Origin: Parabacteroides sp.
GTDB taxonomy: Bacteria; Bacteroidota; Bacteroidia; Bacteroidales; Tannerellaceae
Reading direction: 5' to 3'
Assembly: GCA_017481945.1 (NCBI GenBank)
Contig: JAFUOJ010000024.1
Span: forward strand, 1 to 64,000
Length of the DNA: 64,000 bases
Shown here: positions 54,061 through 63,554 of the stretch, piece after piece
Layout: the number at the start of each line of letters is the position of its first letter
Position numbering within the stretch: the stretch's first letter is position 1
Position numbers and translations under genes: made by a program
The notes under the pieces: model-generated
Databases searched by the model: none
What the model saw: only the letters and a program-made list of their open reading frames with translations
What the model was told of the DNA's origin: nothing

Positions 54061-55908
54061 ATGGTAGAACAGACAAAAGTAACAACACTGGATAAAGTCG
54101 TTATCCGTTTTTCGGGCGACTCCGGTGATGGTATGCAGTCGGCAGGAAATATTTTCTCTACTATTTCCGCTACAGTAGGAAATGGAATTAGTACGTTTCC
54201 TGATTATCCGGCAGATATTCGTGCCCCGCAAGGTTCTTTGACGGGTGTTTCTGGTTTCCAGGTACATATTGGTTCTGGAAAAGTATTCACACCGGGTGAT
54301 AAGTGTGATGTCTTAGTGGCAATGAATGCTGCAGCGTTAAAGACACAATATAAGTTCGCGAAATCAACGGCTTGTATCATTATCGATACAGATTGTTTTC
54401 AAAAGGCAGATTTGGAAAAGGCTGCATTTAAGACAGATAATCCAATTGAAGAGATGGGAATCAAGCAGGATGTAATTGCTGCTCCGATCACTCAGATGGT
54501 AAAAGCTTGTTTGGCTGACTCTGGTATGGATAATAAATCTATGCTGAAGTGCCGTAATATGTTTGCTTTAGGATTGGTTTGTTGGTTGTTCAACCGTGAT
54601 TTGGCGATTGCAGAGAATTTCTTACGCGAGAAGTTTGCGAAGAAGCCTGCGATTGCAGAGGCTAATATAAAAGTTATTCATGCTGGTTATGATTATGGAC
54701 ATAACACGCATGCTTCCGTAGATCATACTTATAAGATAGAAACAAAGGTAAAGGTTCCTGGAAAATACATGGATATTAGCGGAAATAAAGCAACTGCTTA
54801 TGGGTTGATTGCTGCCGCAGAAAAGGCTGGGTTGAGACTGTTCTTGGGTTCTTATCCGATTACTCCGGCTACAGATATTTTACATGAACTATCCAAACAT
54901 AAATCATTAGGCGTAACAACCGTTCAGTGCGAAGATGAAATCTCTGGTTGTGCGACCGCTGTCGGAGCCTCTTTTGCTGGAGCTTTGGCGGTTACTTCAA
55001 CTTCTGGACCAGGCGTATGTTTAAAGTCTGAAGCGATGAATTTGGCTGTTATTACAGAGTTACCATTAGTAGTGGTGAATGTACAGCGTGGTGGTCCTTC
55101 TACAGGTTTACCAACAAAATCTGAACAGACCGATTTGTTGCAGGCTCTGTTTGGACGTAACGGTGAATCTCCTATGCCGGTAATTGCAGCAACTTCTCCG
55201 ACTCATTGTTTTGACGCTGCTTATGAGGCTTGTAAGATGGCGTTGGAACACATGACTCCAGTTGTGTTGTTAACAGACGCTTTTGTGGCAAATGGTTCAG
55301 GTGCTTGGAAGTTACCTGATTTAGCCGAGTATCCGGCTATTAATCCGCCGTATGTTACTCCGGAGATGAAAGGGAACTACACTCCGTATCAACGTAATCC
55401 GGAAACAGGTGTACGTTATTGGGCTATTCCTGGCCAGGAAGGTTATATGCATATTTTAGGTGGTTTAGAGAAGGATAGCAATACGGGAGCGATCTCAACA
55501 GATCCGGACAACCATGATTTGATGTGCCGTCTGCGTGCAGAAAAGGTAGATAAGATACCTGTCGCAGATTTGAAAGTAGAAGGCTGCGTTGATGACGCAG
55601 ATTTGTTGCTTGTTGGGTTTGGTGGTACTTACGGTCATTTGTATTCAGCTATGGAAGAGATGAATCAAGCAGGTAAAAAGGTGGCATTAGCACACTTTGT
55701 CAATCTGAATCCACTTCCTAAGAATACAGCAGAAGTATTGAAGAAATATAAAAAGGTAGTGGTGGCTGAACAGAACTTGGGTCAGTTTGCCGGATATCTC
55801 CGTATGAAAGTAGATGGTTTTGTTCCTTATCAATATAATGAAGTGAAAGGACAACCGTTCGTTGTGAGTGATTTAGTTACAGCATTCACTGAGATATTGA
55901 ATAAATAA
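54061..55908 (+). CDS. korA: 2-oxoacid:ferredoxin oxidoreductase subunit alpha (gamma-alpha fusion)
   Basis: A 615-residue subunit of a thiamine-diphosphate enzyme converting 2-oxoglutarate (likely) to acyl-CoA with ferredoxin. The N-terminal gamma-type domain reads VIRFSGDSGDGMQSAGNIFS and DYPADIRAPQGS. The alpha domain has GSYPITPATDILHELSKH and TSTSGPGVCLKSEAMNLA. The gamma-alpha fusion plus a separate beta subunit is the KorAB type of Bacteroidota. Followed 23 bases later by korB. The exact 2-oxoacid (2-oxoglutarate or a branched-chain acid) is inferred from the family. Confidence 0.92.
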   Translation: MVEQTKVTTLDKVVIRFSGDSGDGMQSAGNIFSTISATVGNGISTFPDYPADIRAPQGSLTGVSGFQVHIGSGKVFTPGDKCDVLVAMNAAALKTQYKFAKSTACIIIDTDCFQKADLEKAAFKTDNPIEEMGIKQDVIAAPITQMVKACLADSGMDNKSMLKCRNMFALGLVCWLFNRDLAIAENFLREKFAKKPAIAEANIKVIHAGYDYGHNTHASVDHTYKIETKVKVPGKYMDISGNKATAYGLIAAAEKAGLRLFLGSYPITPATDILHELSKHKSLGVTTVQCEDEISGCATAVGASFAGALAVTSTSGPGVCLKSEAMNLAVITELPLVVVNVQRGGPSTGLPTKSEQTDLLQALFGRNGESPMPVIAATSPTHCFDAAYEACKMALEHMTPVVLLTDAFVANGSGAWKLPDLAEYPAINPPYVTPEMKGNYTPYQRNPETGVRYWAIPGQEGYMHILGGLEKDSNTGAISTDPDNHDLMCRLRAEKVDKIPVADLKVEGCVDDADLLLVGFGGTYGHLYSAMEEMNQAGKKVALAHFVNLNPLPKNTAEVLKKYKKVVVAEQNLGQFAGYLRMKVDGFVPYQYNEVKGQPFVVSDLVTAFTEILNK

Positions 55909-55931
55909 TAACCGTAAAGAAAGTAAAGACA

Positions 55932-56936
55932 ATGAGCGAATATACAGCAAAAGATTTCAAGAAAGGACAACCGCGTTGGTGTCCGGGTTGTGGCGACCAC
56001 TTCTTTTTGGCTTCGCTACATAAAGCGATGGCTGAATTGGGTGTTGCTCCTCATGATATAGCCGTTATTTCGGGTATTGGTTGCTCCAGCCGTCTACCTT
56101 ATTATATGAATACGTATGCAATGCAAACGATTCACGGACGTGCAGCTGCTATTTCTACCGGTTTTAAGGTGGCAAATCCCAATATGACGGTTTGGCAGAT
56201 TTCAGGGGATGGAGATGGATTGGCAATTGGCGGTAATCATTTCATTCATGCCGTTCGTCGTAATATTGATATTAACATGATTCTTTTGAATAACCGTATT
56301 TATGGTTTGACAAAGGGACAATATTCTCCAACCTCTCCACGCGGATTCGTAAGTAAGTCTTCTCCTTATGGAACTGTTGAGGATCCGTTCCGTCCGGCAG
56401 AACTTTGTTTTGGTGCTCGTGGACGTTTCTTTGCACGTGCTGTGGCGACTGACGCACCGGGAACTGTTGAAGTTTTGAAGGCTGCAGCTAATCATAAAGG
56501 GGCTGCAGTATGTGAGATTCTCCAAAACTGTGTGATTTTTAATGATGGTACACATGAGTCTGTTTATTCAAAAGAGGGACGTGCTAAGAATGCAATCTAT
56601 TTAGAGCATGGCAAGCCAATGTTGTTTGGAGAAAACAAGGAGTTTGGATTGGTACAAGAAGGATTTGGCTTGAAAGTGGTAAAGTTGGGTGAAAATGGTA
56701 TCACAGAAAAGGATATTCTGGTACATGACGCTCATTGCCAAGATAACACATTGCAGTTGAAGTTAGCTTTGATGGAAGGACCAGATTTCCCGATTGCTTT
56801 AGGTGTCATTCGAGATGTGGAAGCTCCTACTTACAATGACGCTGTTCATGAACAATTGGATGAAGTTTCTGCTAAAAAGAAATATCATAACTTCCAAGAA
56901 TTACTATTGACTAATGATATTTGGGAAGTAAAATAA
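55932..56936 (+). CDS. korB: 2-oxoacid:ferredoxin oxidoreductase subunit beta
   Basis: A 334-residue thiamine-diphosphate subunit. RWCPGCGDH holds the CxxC of the start. The TPP motif is SGDGDGLAIGGNHF with downstream NMILLNNRIYGLTKGQYSPT. Length fits KorB, and it lacks an extended ferredoxin-type Cys cluster. Pairs with the preceding korA. Confidence 0.94.
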   Translation: MSEYTAKDFKKGQPRWCPGCGDHFFLASLHKAMAELGVAPHDIAVISGIGCSSRLPYYMNTYAMQTIHGRAAAISTGFKVANPNMTVWQISGDGDGLAIGGNHFIHAVRRNIDINMILLNNRIYGLTKGQYSPTSPRGFVSKSSPYGTVEDPFRPAELCFGARGRFFARAVATDAPGTVEVLKAAANHKGAAVCEILQNCVIFNDGTHESVYSKEGRAKNAIYLEHGKPMLFGENKEFGLVQEGFGLKVVKLGENGITEKDILVHDAHCQDNTLQLKLALMEGPDFPIALGVIRDVEAPTYNDAVHEQLDEVSAKKKYHNFQELLLTNDIWEVK

Positions 56937-56958
56937 TTGTCATACTGATAAATGTAAG

Positions 56959-57004
56959 AAACCTTCTGGCAGCTATTAATTAGGCTTTGCTGGAAGGTTT
57001 TTTA
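56959..57004 (+). terminator. Terminator after korB
   Basis: AAACCTTC (56959-56966) pairs with GAAGGTTT (56993-57000), with inner AGC/GCT pairing, then a run of T. Confidence 0.8.
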
Positions 57005-57014
57005 TTTGTCTTTT

Positions 57015-57044
57015 ATTGTAAATTCTACTTTTTACGTATATTTG
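57015..57044 (+). promoter_or_regulatory. Bacteroidota promoter for structured RNA copy 2
   Basis: ATTG (57015-57018) and TATATTTG (57037-57044), spaced 18 bases, right after the korB terminator. The transcript would start near 57051, about 80 bases before the outer helix. The TTTGTGAC around the box is repeated at copy 1 (2968-2974). Confidence 0.6.
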
Positions 57045-57350
57045 TGACGCACCTTTAGCAGAAAGCCTTTGGGTGGAATGTGAGGTGTTTTTATATTTTT
57101 AGAGAAGACGTTTATTAGCGTTTGTTTTTCGTATTTCAAAACTTCGCAACTTTTGACTCCTCGGAAACGAATAGCAACAAAGACGTCCTCCTGATAGTTG
57201 TATATATGTGTTTATATTTCGTAAGGAGTATAGATTGTATTATACGATATCGGCGTGGGCTTTCTGCGTTGCTCGTTCTCGAGGAGAGGGCAATGCGAAG
57301 GCCTTGAAATACAGAACGGGCAAAGGTAAGATTCCCACGCTTCTTTTGTA
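57045..57350 (+). ncRNA. Candidate structured RNA / leader, copy 2
   Basis: No ORF. Nested helices: P1 57131-57139 with 57304-57312 (9 bp, GTATTTCAA/TTGAAATAC); AA/GCC internal loop; P2 57142-57148 with 57294-57300 (CTTCGCA/TGCGAAG); 8-base 5' loop ACTTTTGA; P3 57157-57163 with 57280-57286 (CTCCTCG/CGAGGAG); then AACGA/TCGTT and GCAAC/GTTGC. GCGTGGG at 57253-57259, in the apical part, is complementary to CCCACGC at 57334-57340, outside the stem, followed by TTCTTTTGT. Copy 1 at 2964-3260 has the same plan with different paired bases. It lies 63 bases ahead of a small HTH gene, so it may be its leader or an independent sRNA. Confidence 0.65.
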
Positions 57351-57412
57351 TTAACAAGTAACAGACATAGTCTTTAGGGAATCCAGACTATTATTTTTAG
57401 GTAAGGAAACCT

Positions 57413-57631
57413 ATGGTTCATGTCGGATTACTCATTAAGCGAATACTACGAAGTCAAGGACGTTCTGTAACTTGGTTTGCTACGCAATTATGTTGTACCC
57501 GACCAAATGTGTATAAGATATTCCAAAAAGAAAATATAGATATTCATTTGCTTTGTCATATTTCCCGTATTCTTAATCATGATTTCTTTCAGGATATTTC
57601 TGAGTCGATCAACGAATCTGATAAGAAATAG
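57413..57631 (+). CDS. Small helix-turn-helix protein (XRE-like)
   Basis: A 72-residue protein with one helix-turn-helix: LLIKRILRSQGRSVTWFATQ (helices 1-2) and CCTRPNVYKIFQKENIDIHL (recognition helix). The pattern is that of a short family of XRE-like regulators common in Bacteroidota whose targets are unknown. It begins 63 bases after the structured RNA candidate. No partner toxin is adjacent. Confidence 0.7.
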   Translation: MVHVGLLIKRILRSQGRSVTWFATQLCCTRPNVYKIFQKENIDIHLLCHISRILNHDFFQDISESINESDKK

Positions 57632-57723
57632 GATACACTTTTGTAAAACCTTTGGAATTATGAATTGAGGAACTTCCGTTTTTATTTACAATACTTTTAC
57701 GGACAATAAATTTTATAGTAATT

Positions 57724-58503
57724 ATGTTCGGTAAAGTATTGAAGTTCATTGTCCTTATCTCCTTTTGTCTTTCTTCTTTTTATATAAATGCTGTAAATAA
57801 ACAATCAGATAGTTTAAGGATAGTTTCAAATGAAGAAAAGTTCCATTTAAAACAATTGATTTTGCCAGCTTCTTTGATCGCTGTAGGTTCTTTTGGGGCC
57901 AGTAATGGTTGGTTTAATAAACATGTAGATAATGAAGTTCGGGATTGGATGAAGGATTGGCGAGGAGATAACCGCTTTCATGCTGATGATTATATTCAAT
58001 ATGTTCCTGCTGTCTCTTATTTAGGATTAGGAGTATTAGGAGTCGAGACAAAACATTCTTTTCAAGAACGATTGGCAGTATTGGGAACCTCTTATTTAGC
58101 AATGGGAATTTTGGTTAATTCCATTAAATGGAGTGTTGATCGGAAAAGGCCAGACTCTCCAGCAATGAATTCTTTCCCTTCAGGACATACGGCTACAGTG
58201 TTTATGGGAGCAGAACTTATGCGGATAGAATATAAGGAGGTTTCTCTTTGGTATGGAATAGGAGCTTATACAATAGCTGCGGGAGTCGCATTTATGCGTT
58301 TATATAATGATAGACATTGGTGTAGTGATTTATTAGCAGGTGCGGGGCTTGGTATCTTAAGTGCTCGTATAGGATATTGGTTGTTACCTTTTAATCGGAA
58401 GATATTTAGGATAAAAAAGAAGGAATATTCTACAATGATTGTTCTTCCATTTTATAATGCTAATGAAAAAGGAGTGGGCGGAACTTTAGCCTGGACTTTC
58501 TGA
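57724..58503 (+). CDS. PAP2 superfamily phosphatase, exported (copy 2)
   Basis: A 259-residue relative of the gene at 27058. Signal peptide (FIVLISFCLSSFYINA), then the shared LILPASLIAVG stretch. Catalytic motifs are KWSVDRKRP, SFPSGHTATVF and RLYNDRHWCSDLLAGAG. Periplasmic lipid or isoprenyl phosphatase; the substrate cannot be told (LpxE/LpxF- or UppP-like roles are both possible). Stands alone after the HTH gene. Confidence 0.9.
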   Translation: MFGKVLKFIVLISFCLSSFYINAVNKQSDSLRIVSNEEKFHLKQLILPASLIAVGSFGASNGWFNKHVDNEVRDWMKDWRGDNRFHADDYIQYVPAVSYLGLGVLGVETKHSFQERLAVLGTSYLAMGILVNSIKWSVDRKRPDSPAMNSFPSGHTATVFMGAELMRIEYKEVSLWYGIGAYTIAAGVAFMRLYNDRHWCSDLLAGAGLGILSARIGYWLLPFNRKIFRIKKKEYSTMIVLPFYNANEKGVGGTLAWTF

Positions 58504-58633
58504 TTTATGGTTTAATATCTTGATTTGCAATCTCCAGATTACAAAATAAGACTACTTTTTACTGATAGGAAGGAAAAGTGTATTTATTACTGAAAAATTT
58601 CCTTAATCCTGTATGTCCTATGAAAATTTATAT

Positions 58634-58641
58634 TACTTTTG
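58634..58641 (+). promoter_or_regulatory. -7 box (TACTTTTG) for pckA
   Basis: Exact TAnnTTTG match in an otherwise empty 259-base gap, giving a leader of about 115 bases. The -33 element is poor. Confidence 0.45.
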
Positions 58642-58762
58642 TAACGCGATTAACAAGGCGAGATAGACAGTAAGTGATGAACAAAGCAAAAATGCTTTGT
58701 GTTTCTAAATAATTAGAAGAGAGAAATAAGTAATATAAAAAGTCAATTAAATTAAATTCAAG

Positions 58763-60370
58763 ATGGCTACATTAGATTTAAGCAAGTACGGAATTCAGGA
58801 TGTGAAAGAAGTTCTTCACAATCCGTCTTACGAAGTTCTGTTCGAAGAAGAAACAAAAGCTGGTTTGGAAGGCTTTGAAGTTGGACAGGAAACAGAACTG
58901 GGTGCTGTAAACGTAATGACAGGTATTTATACAGGTCGTTCTCCTAAAGATAAATTTTTCGTAATGGATGAAACCAGCAAGGATACTGTATGGTGGACTT
59001 CTGACGAATATAAAAATGACAACAAGCCAGTTAGTGAAGCTACTTGGGCTGAATTAAAGAAATTGGCTGCAAAAGAATTGTCAAATAAGAAATTGTATGT
59101 TGTTGATGCATTCTGTGGTGCTAACGAAGCAACTCGTTTGAAAGTACGTTTCATCATGGAAGTAGCTTGGCAGGCTCATTTCGTAACTAATATGTTCATC
59201 CGTCCGACAATGAAAGAATTGTCTGATTTCGGTGAACCAGATTTCGTAGTTTACAACGCTTCTAAAGCTAAAGTTGAAAACTATCAGGAATTAGGTTTGA
59301 ACTCTGAAACTGCTGTTGTGTTCAACTTGACTTCTAAAGAACAGGTTATCATCAATACTTGGTATGGTGGTGAAATGAAGAAAGGTATGTTCTCTATCAT
59401 GAACTACTTGAACCCGTTGCGTGGTATCGCTTCTATGCACTGTTCTGCTAATACAAATAAAGAAGGTACTGACTCTGCTATCTTCTTCGGTTTGTCTGGT
59501 ACAGGTAAGACTACTTTGTCTACAGATCCAAAACGTTTGTTGATCGGTGATGACGAACACGGTTGGGATGACGAAGGTGTATTCAACTATGAAGGTGGTT
59601 GCTATGCTAAGGTTATCAACTTGGATAAAGAAAGCGAACCAGATATCTACAATGCTATCCGTCGTGACGCTTTGTTGGAAAATGTAACTGTAGCTGCTGA
59701 CGGTAAGATTGATTTCGCAGATAAGAGTGTAACTGAAAATACACGTGTTTCTTATCCGATCGAACACATTGTAAATCGTGTTGCTCCGGTTTCTAAAGGC
59801 CCGCACGCACATCAAGTTATTTTCTTGTCAGCTGATGCATTCGGTGTATTGCCTCCAGTATCTATCTTGACTCCGGAACAGACTAAGTATTATTTCTTGT
59901 CTGGTTTCACTGCTAAGTTAGCTGGTACAGAACGTGGTATCACTGAACCGACTCCCACATTCTCTGCTTGTTTCGGTGCTGCTTTCTTGTCATTGCACCC
60001 AACAAAATATGGTGAAGAATTAGTGAAGAAGATGGAAGCTGTAGGTGCTAAGGCTTATTTGGTAAATACAGGTTGGAACGGTACAGGTAAACGTATTTCT
60101 ATCCGTGATACTCGTGGTATCATTGACGCTATTTTGGATGGTTCTATCGATAAAGCTCCGACAAAAACTATTCCGTACTTCGATTTCGTTGTACCAACAG
60201 AATTGCCGGGTGTTGATCCAAACATTTTAGATCCGCGTGATACATACGCTGAAGCAGCTCAGTGGGAAGAAAAAGCAAAAGATTTGGCAGCTCGTTTCAT
60301 TAAGAACTTCTCTAAGTTCACTGGTAACGAAGCTGGTAAAGCTTTGGTTGCAGCTGGTCCGAAATTGTAA
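58763..60370 (+). CDS. pckA: Phosphoenolpyruvate carboxykinase (ATP)
   Basis: A 535-residue enzyme interconverting oxaloacetate and PEP with ATP/ADP. In Bacteroidota it often runs toward oxaloacetate, feeding succinate and propionate formation. Kinase-1a motif [15 protein letters not shown], metal site [11 protein letters not shown] and [13 protein letters not shown]. Length and motifs exclude the GTP form. Codon choice (GGT, GAA, CGT, AAC-rich) is more biased than neighbours, as in highly expressed genes. A strong terminator follows. Confidence 0.97.
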   Translation: MATLDLSKYGIQDVKEVLHNPSYEVLFEEETKAGLEGFEVGQETELGAVNVMTGIYTGRSPKDKFFVMDETSKDTVWWTSDEYKNDNKPVSEATWAELKKLAAKELSNKKLYVVDAFCGANEATRLKVRFIMEVAWQAHFVTNMFIRPTMKELSDFGEPDFVVYNASKAKVENYQELGLNSETAVVFNLTSKEQVIINTWYGGEMKKGMFSIMNYLNPLRGIASMHCSANTNKEGTDSAIFFGLSGTGKTTLSTDPKRLLIGDDEHGWDDEGVFNYEGGCYAKVINLDKESEPDIYNAIRRDALLENVTVAADGKIDFADKSVTENTRVSYPIEHIVNRVAPVSKGPHAHQVIFLSADAFGVLPPVSILTPEQTKYYFLSGFTAKLAGTERGITEPTPTFSACFGAAFLSLHPTKYGEELVKKMEAVGAKAYLVNTGWNGTGKRISIRDTRGIIDAILDGSIDKAPTKTIPYFDFVVPTELPGVDPNILDPRDTYAEAAQWEEKAKDLAARFIKNFSKFTGNEAGKALVAAGPKL

Positions 60371-60391
60371 TTCAATACATAGACAGATTCA

Positions 60392-60422
60392 AGCGCAGAG
60401 TTTCAGCTCTGCGCTTTTTTTA
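60392..60422 (+). terminator. Terminator after pckA
   Basis: AGCGCAGAG (60392-60400) pairs with CTCTGCGCT (60407-60415), followed by eight T. Confidence 0.92.
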
Positions 60423-60497
60423 TATTCCTACATTTATTTTGTGGAAATGTTAGGATGTTTTAAAATATATCTCTAATTTTACCCCAAATTAGCATTT

Positions 60498-61631
60498 ATG
60501 CGGAGTATAAGGTTTAAAATAATTAAACAGTTCTTACTGACTATAGGAATCTTGCTTTCATTAGTTTCTTGCGGTGGGAATGTGGCTTACCAGATAGAGG
60601 GAAAACTGACTAATCTGGAAGATCAAACTGTGTATGCTGTTTTTGAGAATGAGGATATAAAAGTGGTTGATACAATAACCTGTGAAAAGCCGGGACAGTT
60701 TTTAATTCAACAAAAACAGGGTGATTTTCGTGAAGTGACTCTCTTTTTTGAAGGAAAAACGCGTTGGGTAACAGCTTTCCTGGAAGGTGAGGGAAAAATT
60801 ACAATCTCGGGAGATATTAATTATCCCACCTTATTAAAGGTGAAAGGAGGACGTATTAATGACCGTCTCTCTTCTATGAAAAAAGAATTAGCCCCTTTGC
60901 TAAAAGAACGTGCGGATTTGGCTCGTAAATTGCACGGAGATAAACAGAATAGAGATAGCGTGAATATCGCCATTGAAGATACTGACATCGCTTCACGTTT
61001 AGCGAATGTACATCATTTATTGGAAGAAAAGGTAACTGATTTAGTAAAGAAGAATTCAAAAGAGGAAGCTTCTGTCGTTCTTATTCAGACCTATTTTATG
61101 CGTCCGGATGATACTCGGCAAATGGATGAACTGTTGGCTGTTTTGGATCCTAAGTTGAAAGATTTTTATTTGGTTCCAAAGTTAGAGGAATATAGTACGC
61201 GAGCTAAACGAACAGCTTTAGGAGTTGAAGCACCTGATTTTAAGGTAAAGAATATTTATGGTAAACCTGTTAGCTTAGATTCTTTCTCTAAAAAATATCT
61301 GCTGCTTGCTTTTACCGCTCCTTGGTGTGATATGTGTCAGACGGAGGATTTGTATTTGGATAAAGTCGCAATGAAATATCCTAAAGATAAATTGGATATG
61401 CTATTGATTAGTTTAGATGAAGACTCCAAAGAAGTCCGTCAAGTTCTTGCTAAGGATAGCATTGCTTGGAATCTGGTCACTGATTCGGCAGGACAGGCTA
61501 CGATGTTAGTTGATTTGTATAATGTGAGTGCTCTGCCTCGCTGTTTCCTGATTGACGAAGAGGGAAAGATTGTTTTACGAACAGACAATGGGGTAGAGAT
61601 ACAACAGACTCTTGAAAAGCTGATAGAATGA
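60498..61631 (+). CDS. TlpA-like thioredoxin lipoprotein with DUF4369-like N-terminal domain
   Basis: A 377-residue periplasmic lipoprotein (leader ending LVSC). The N-terminal half resembles the DUF4369 beta domain (YQIEGKLTNLEDQTVYAVFE). A helical middle, then a thioredoxin fold (about 240-377) with the redox site PWCDMC and cis-Pro region LPRCFLI. Such proteins reduce or form disulfides in the periplasm; the partner is unknown. comM begins 40 bases after its stop, so co-transcription is possible. Confidence 0.9.
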   Translation: MRSIRFKIIKQFLLTIGILLSLVSCGGNVAYQIEGKLTNLEDQTVYAVFENEDIKVVDTITCEKPGQFLIQQKQGDFREVTLFFEGKTRWVTAFLEGEGKITISGDINYPTLLKVKGGRINDRLSSMKKELAPLLKERADLARKLHGDKQNRDSVNIAIEDTDIASRLANVHHLLEEKVTDLVKKNSKEEASVVLIQTYFMRPDDTRQMDELLAVLDPKLKDFYLVPKLEEYSTRAKRTALGVEAPDFKVKNIYGKPVSLDSFSKKYLLLAFTAPWCDMCQTEDLYLDKVAMKYPKDKLDMLLISLDEDSKEVRQVLAKDSIAWNLVTDSAGQATMLVDLYNVSALPRCFLIDEEGKIVLRTDNGVEIQQTLEKLIE

Positions 61632-61671
61632 AAGATTACTGATTCAATATAAATATTCAAAATGCTTAACT

Positions 61672-63210
61672 ATGTTAGTCAAATCTTATGCCGCAGCGGT
61701 GCAAGGCGTTTCTGCGACAATTATTACAATTGAAGTAAATTGTACCAAAGGTATCCAATTCTTTTTGGTAGGACTTCCGGATGTGGCTGTACGTGAAAGC
61801 CATGAACGTATTATTTCTGCTCTTCAGGTGAGTGGCTATACTTTCCCGCGCAATCGGATAGTTATTAATATGGCTCCTGCGGATATTCGCAAAGAGGGGT
61901 CCTCCTATGATTTGCCACTTGCTATTGGTATATTGGCAGCCGCTGAACAGTTAGATCCCTCTCGATTGGAGCAATTTATGATGATGGGAGAACTTTCGCT
62001 GGATGGTACTTTGCAACCCATAAAAGGAGCCCTTCCGATAGCCATTAAAGCACGTGAAGCCGGTTTTAAAGGATTCATTGTTCCCAAACAAAACGCACGT
62101 GAGGCTGCGGTTGTGAATCAACTGGATGTATATGGCGTCTCTACCATTAAAGAGGTAATAGAGTTTATTGCCGGGAAACGAGAATTAGAACCGACGATTG
62201 TCAATACTCGTGAAGAGTTTTATGCAAAGCAAATGCAGTTTGAGTCCGATTTCTCGGATGTACGCGGACAAGAACATGTGAAGCGTGCGATGGAGGTGGC
62301 GGCTGCAGGTAGCCACAATATCATCCTTATAGGCCCCCCGGGAAGTGGAAAATCGATGTTGGCGAAACGTCTACCCTCGATTTTACCCCCTTTTACGTTG
62401 CAAGAATCATTGGAAACAACCAAGATTCATTCTGTTGCTGGAAAAATAGGAATTGAAACCTCTTTGATGACACAACGCCCTTTCCGTTCCCCTCATCATA
62501 CGATTTCAAACGTCGCTATGGTTGGAGGAGGCAGTTTCCCACAACCGGGTGAGATTAGCTTGGCACATAATGGAGTCCTGTTTTTAGATGAATTACCGGA
62601 GTTTAATCGAAATGTCTTGGAAGTAATGCGACAGCCTCTGGAAGATCGGACAATCACAGTGTCTCGTGCCCGTTTCTCAGTAGAATATCCGGCAAACTTT
62701 ATGTTGGTCGCCTCCATGAATCCTTGCCCATGTGGGTATTATAATCATCCGGAAAGAACCTGTCTCTGTTCGTCTCACGCCGTTCAACGATATATGAGCC
62801 GGGTGTCAGGACCTTTGTTGGATCGAATAGATATTCAAGTAGAGGTCGTCCCCGTTCCTTTTGAGAAAATTTCGGAGCAACGTCCTTCTGAACCCAGTGC
62901 TGCGATACGGGAACGAGTAATGAAAGCCCGGTCTATTCAGGCGAAACGATTTGCCGGATGTGAAGGAATATACAGTAATGCACAAATGACAACAAAACTG
63001 TTACATGAGTATGCTGTCCCGGACGCAACCGGTTTAGCTTTGTTGAAAACGGCTATGAAACGACTGAATCTATCCGCCCGTGCATATGACCGAATATTGA
63101 AGGTCGCCCGAACAATTGCGGACTTAGAGGAGTCTCCTAAAATAGAATCTCGTCATTTAGCCGAAGCAATCAATTATCGAAATTTGGACCGAGAAACATG
63201 GGGAATGTAA
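61672..63210 (+). CDS. YifB/ComM-family Mg chelatase-like AAA+ ATPase
   Basis: A 512-residue protein: N-terminal ChlI-fold domain (about 1-165), AAA+ core with GPPGSGKSMLAKRL and LAHNGVLFLDELPEF, and C-terminal Mg-chelatase domain (MNPCPCGYYNHP). ComM promotes branch migration during natural transformation in proteobacteria; a matching role here is inferred. Length standard. No competence genes besides the HhH protein (18636) are in the window. Confidence 0.92.
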   Translation: MLVKSYAAAVQGVSATIITIEVNCTKGIQFFLVGLPDVAVRESHERIISALQVSGYTFPRNRIVINMAPADIRKEGSSYDLPLAIGILAAAEQLDPSRLEQFMMMGELSLDGTLQPIKGALPIAIKAREAGFKGFIVPKQNAREAAVVNQLDVYGVSTIKEVIEFIAGKRELEPTIVNTREEFYAKQMQFESDFSDVRGQEHVKRAMEVAAAGSHNIILIGPPGSGKSMLAKRLPSILPPFTLQESLETTKIHSVAGKIGIETSLMTQRPFRSPHHTISNVAMVGGGSFPQPGEISLAHNGVLFLDELPEFNRNVLEVMRQPLEDRTITVSRARFSVEYPANFMLVASMNPCPCGYYNHPERTCLCSSHAVQRYMSRVSGPLLDRIDIQVEVVPVPFEKISEQRPSEPSAAIRERVMKARSIQAKRFAGCEGIYSNAQMTTKLLHEYAVPDATGLALLKTAMKRLNLSARAYDRILKVARTIADLEESPKIESRHLAEAINYRNLDRETWGM

Positions 63211-63229
63211 AAAAGAAACTATTTTTGCT

Positions 63230-63433
63230 ATGAGAAAAGAATTTGGAAAGTGGTTGATGGATGTTGCGAAGTATATGACAACTGCTATTTTGATATCTTC
63301 TGTCTTTAATGACGTTGAAGGGTTAAAGATGAAATTTATTTGTTCTATGCTATCCGCATTTACATTAGTGACAGGATTGTATCTTGTTAGAGATATTGAT
63401 AAGAAGTTTAATAAAAGAAATAGGAGGACTTAG
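63230..63433 (+). CDS. Small membrane protein, DUF6722-like
   Basis: A 67-residue protein with two hydrophobic stretches (YMTTAILISSVFND and FICSMLSAFTLVTGLYL) and a basic tail (KKFNKRNRRT). I believe it belongs to the small DUF6722-like group of Bacteroidota, without firm proof. It begins 19 bases after comM and ends 1 base before a second tiny membrane ORF. Confidence 0.6.
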   Translation: MRKEFGKWLMDVAKYMTTAILISSVFNDVEGLKMKFICSMLSAFTLVTGLYLVRDIDKKFNKRNRRT

Positions 63434-63434
63434 T

Positions 63435-63542
63435 ATGAATGATGCTATTTTCGCATATTCGTTTGTAGCTCTAATAGCTACTGTCGGTTTTATTTATTTT
63501 AAAATAGAAGATTATAGAAATAGTAAAAAGAAAGGACACTAA
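63435..63542 (+). CDS. 35-residue single-pass membrane protein
   Basis: ATG 63435 lies behind AGGAGG (63423-63428), which falls inside the end of the preceding gene. It encodes MNDAIFAYSFVALIATVGFI with one membrane helix, then a charged YFKIEDYRNSKKKGH end. The start follows the previous stop by 1 base, implying coupled translation. No known function. It would be missed by ordinary length cut-offs. Confidence 0.6.
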   Translation: MNDAIFAYSFVALIATVGFIYFKIEDYRNSKKKGH

Positions 63543-63554
63543 AAGTCCTTTCTT
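63528..63554. terminator. Bidirectional terminator
   Basis: AAGAAAGGAC (63528-63537) pairs with GTCCTTTCTT (63545-63554) around a 7-base loop. It overlaps the ends of both the small membrane gene and the AraC gene. Confidence 0.8.

Noticed and set aside
63220-63227. Promoter (TATTTTTG) for the small membrane genes
   Set aside because: It ends 2 bases before the ATG, so it could only give a transcript starting inside the gene; probably chance.
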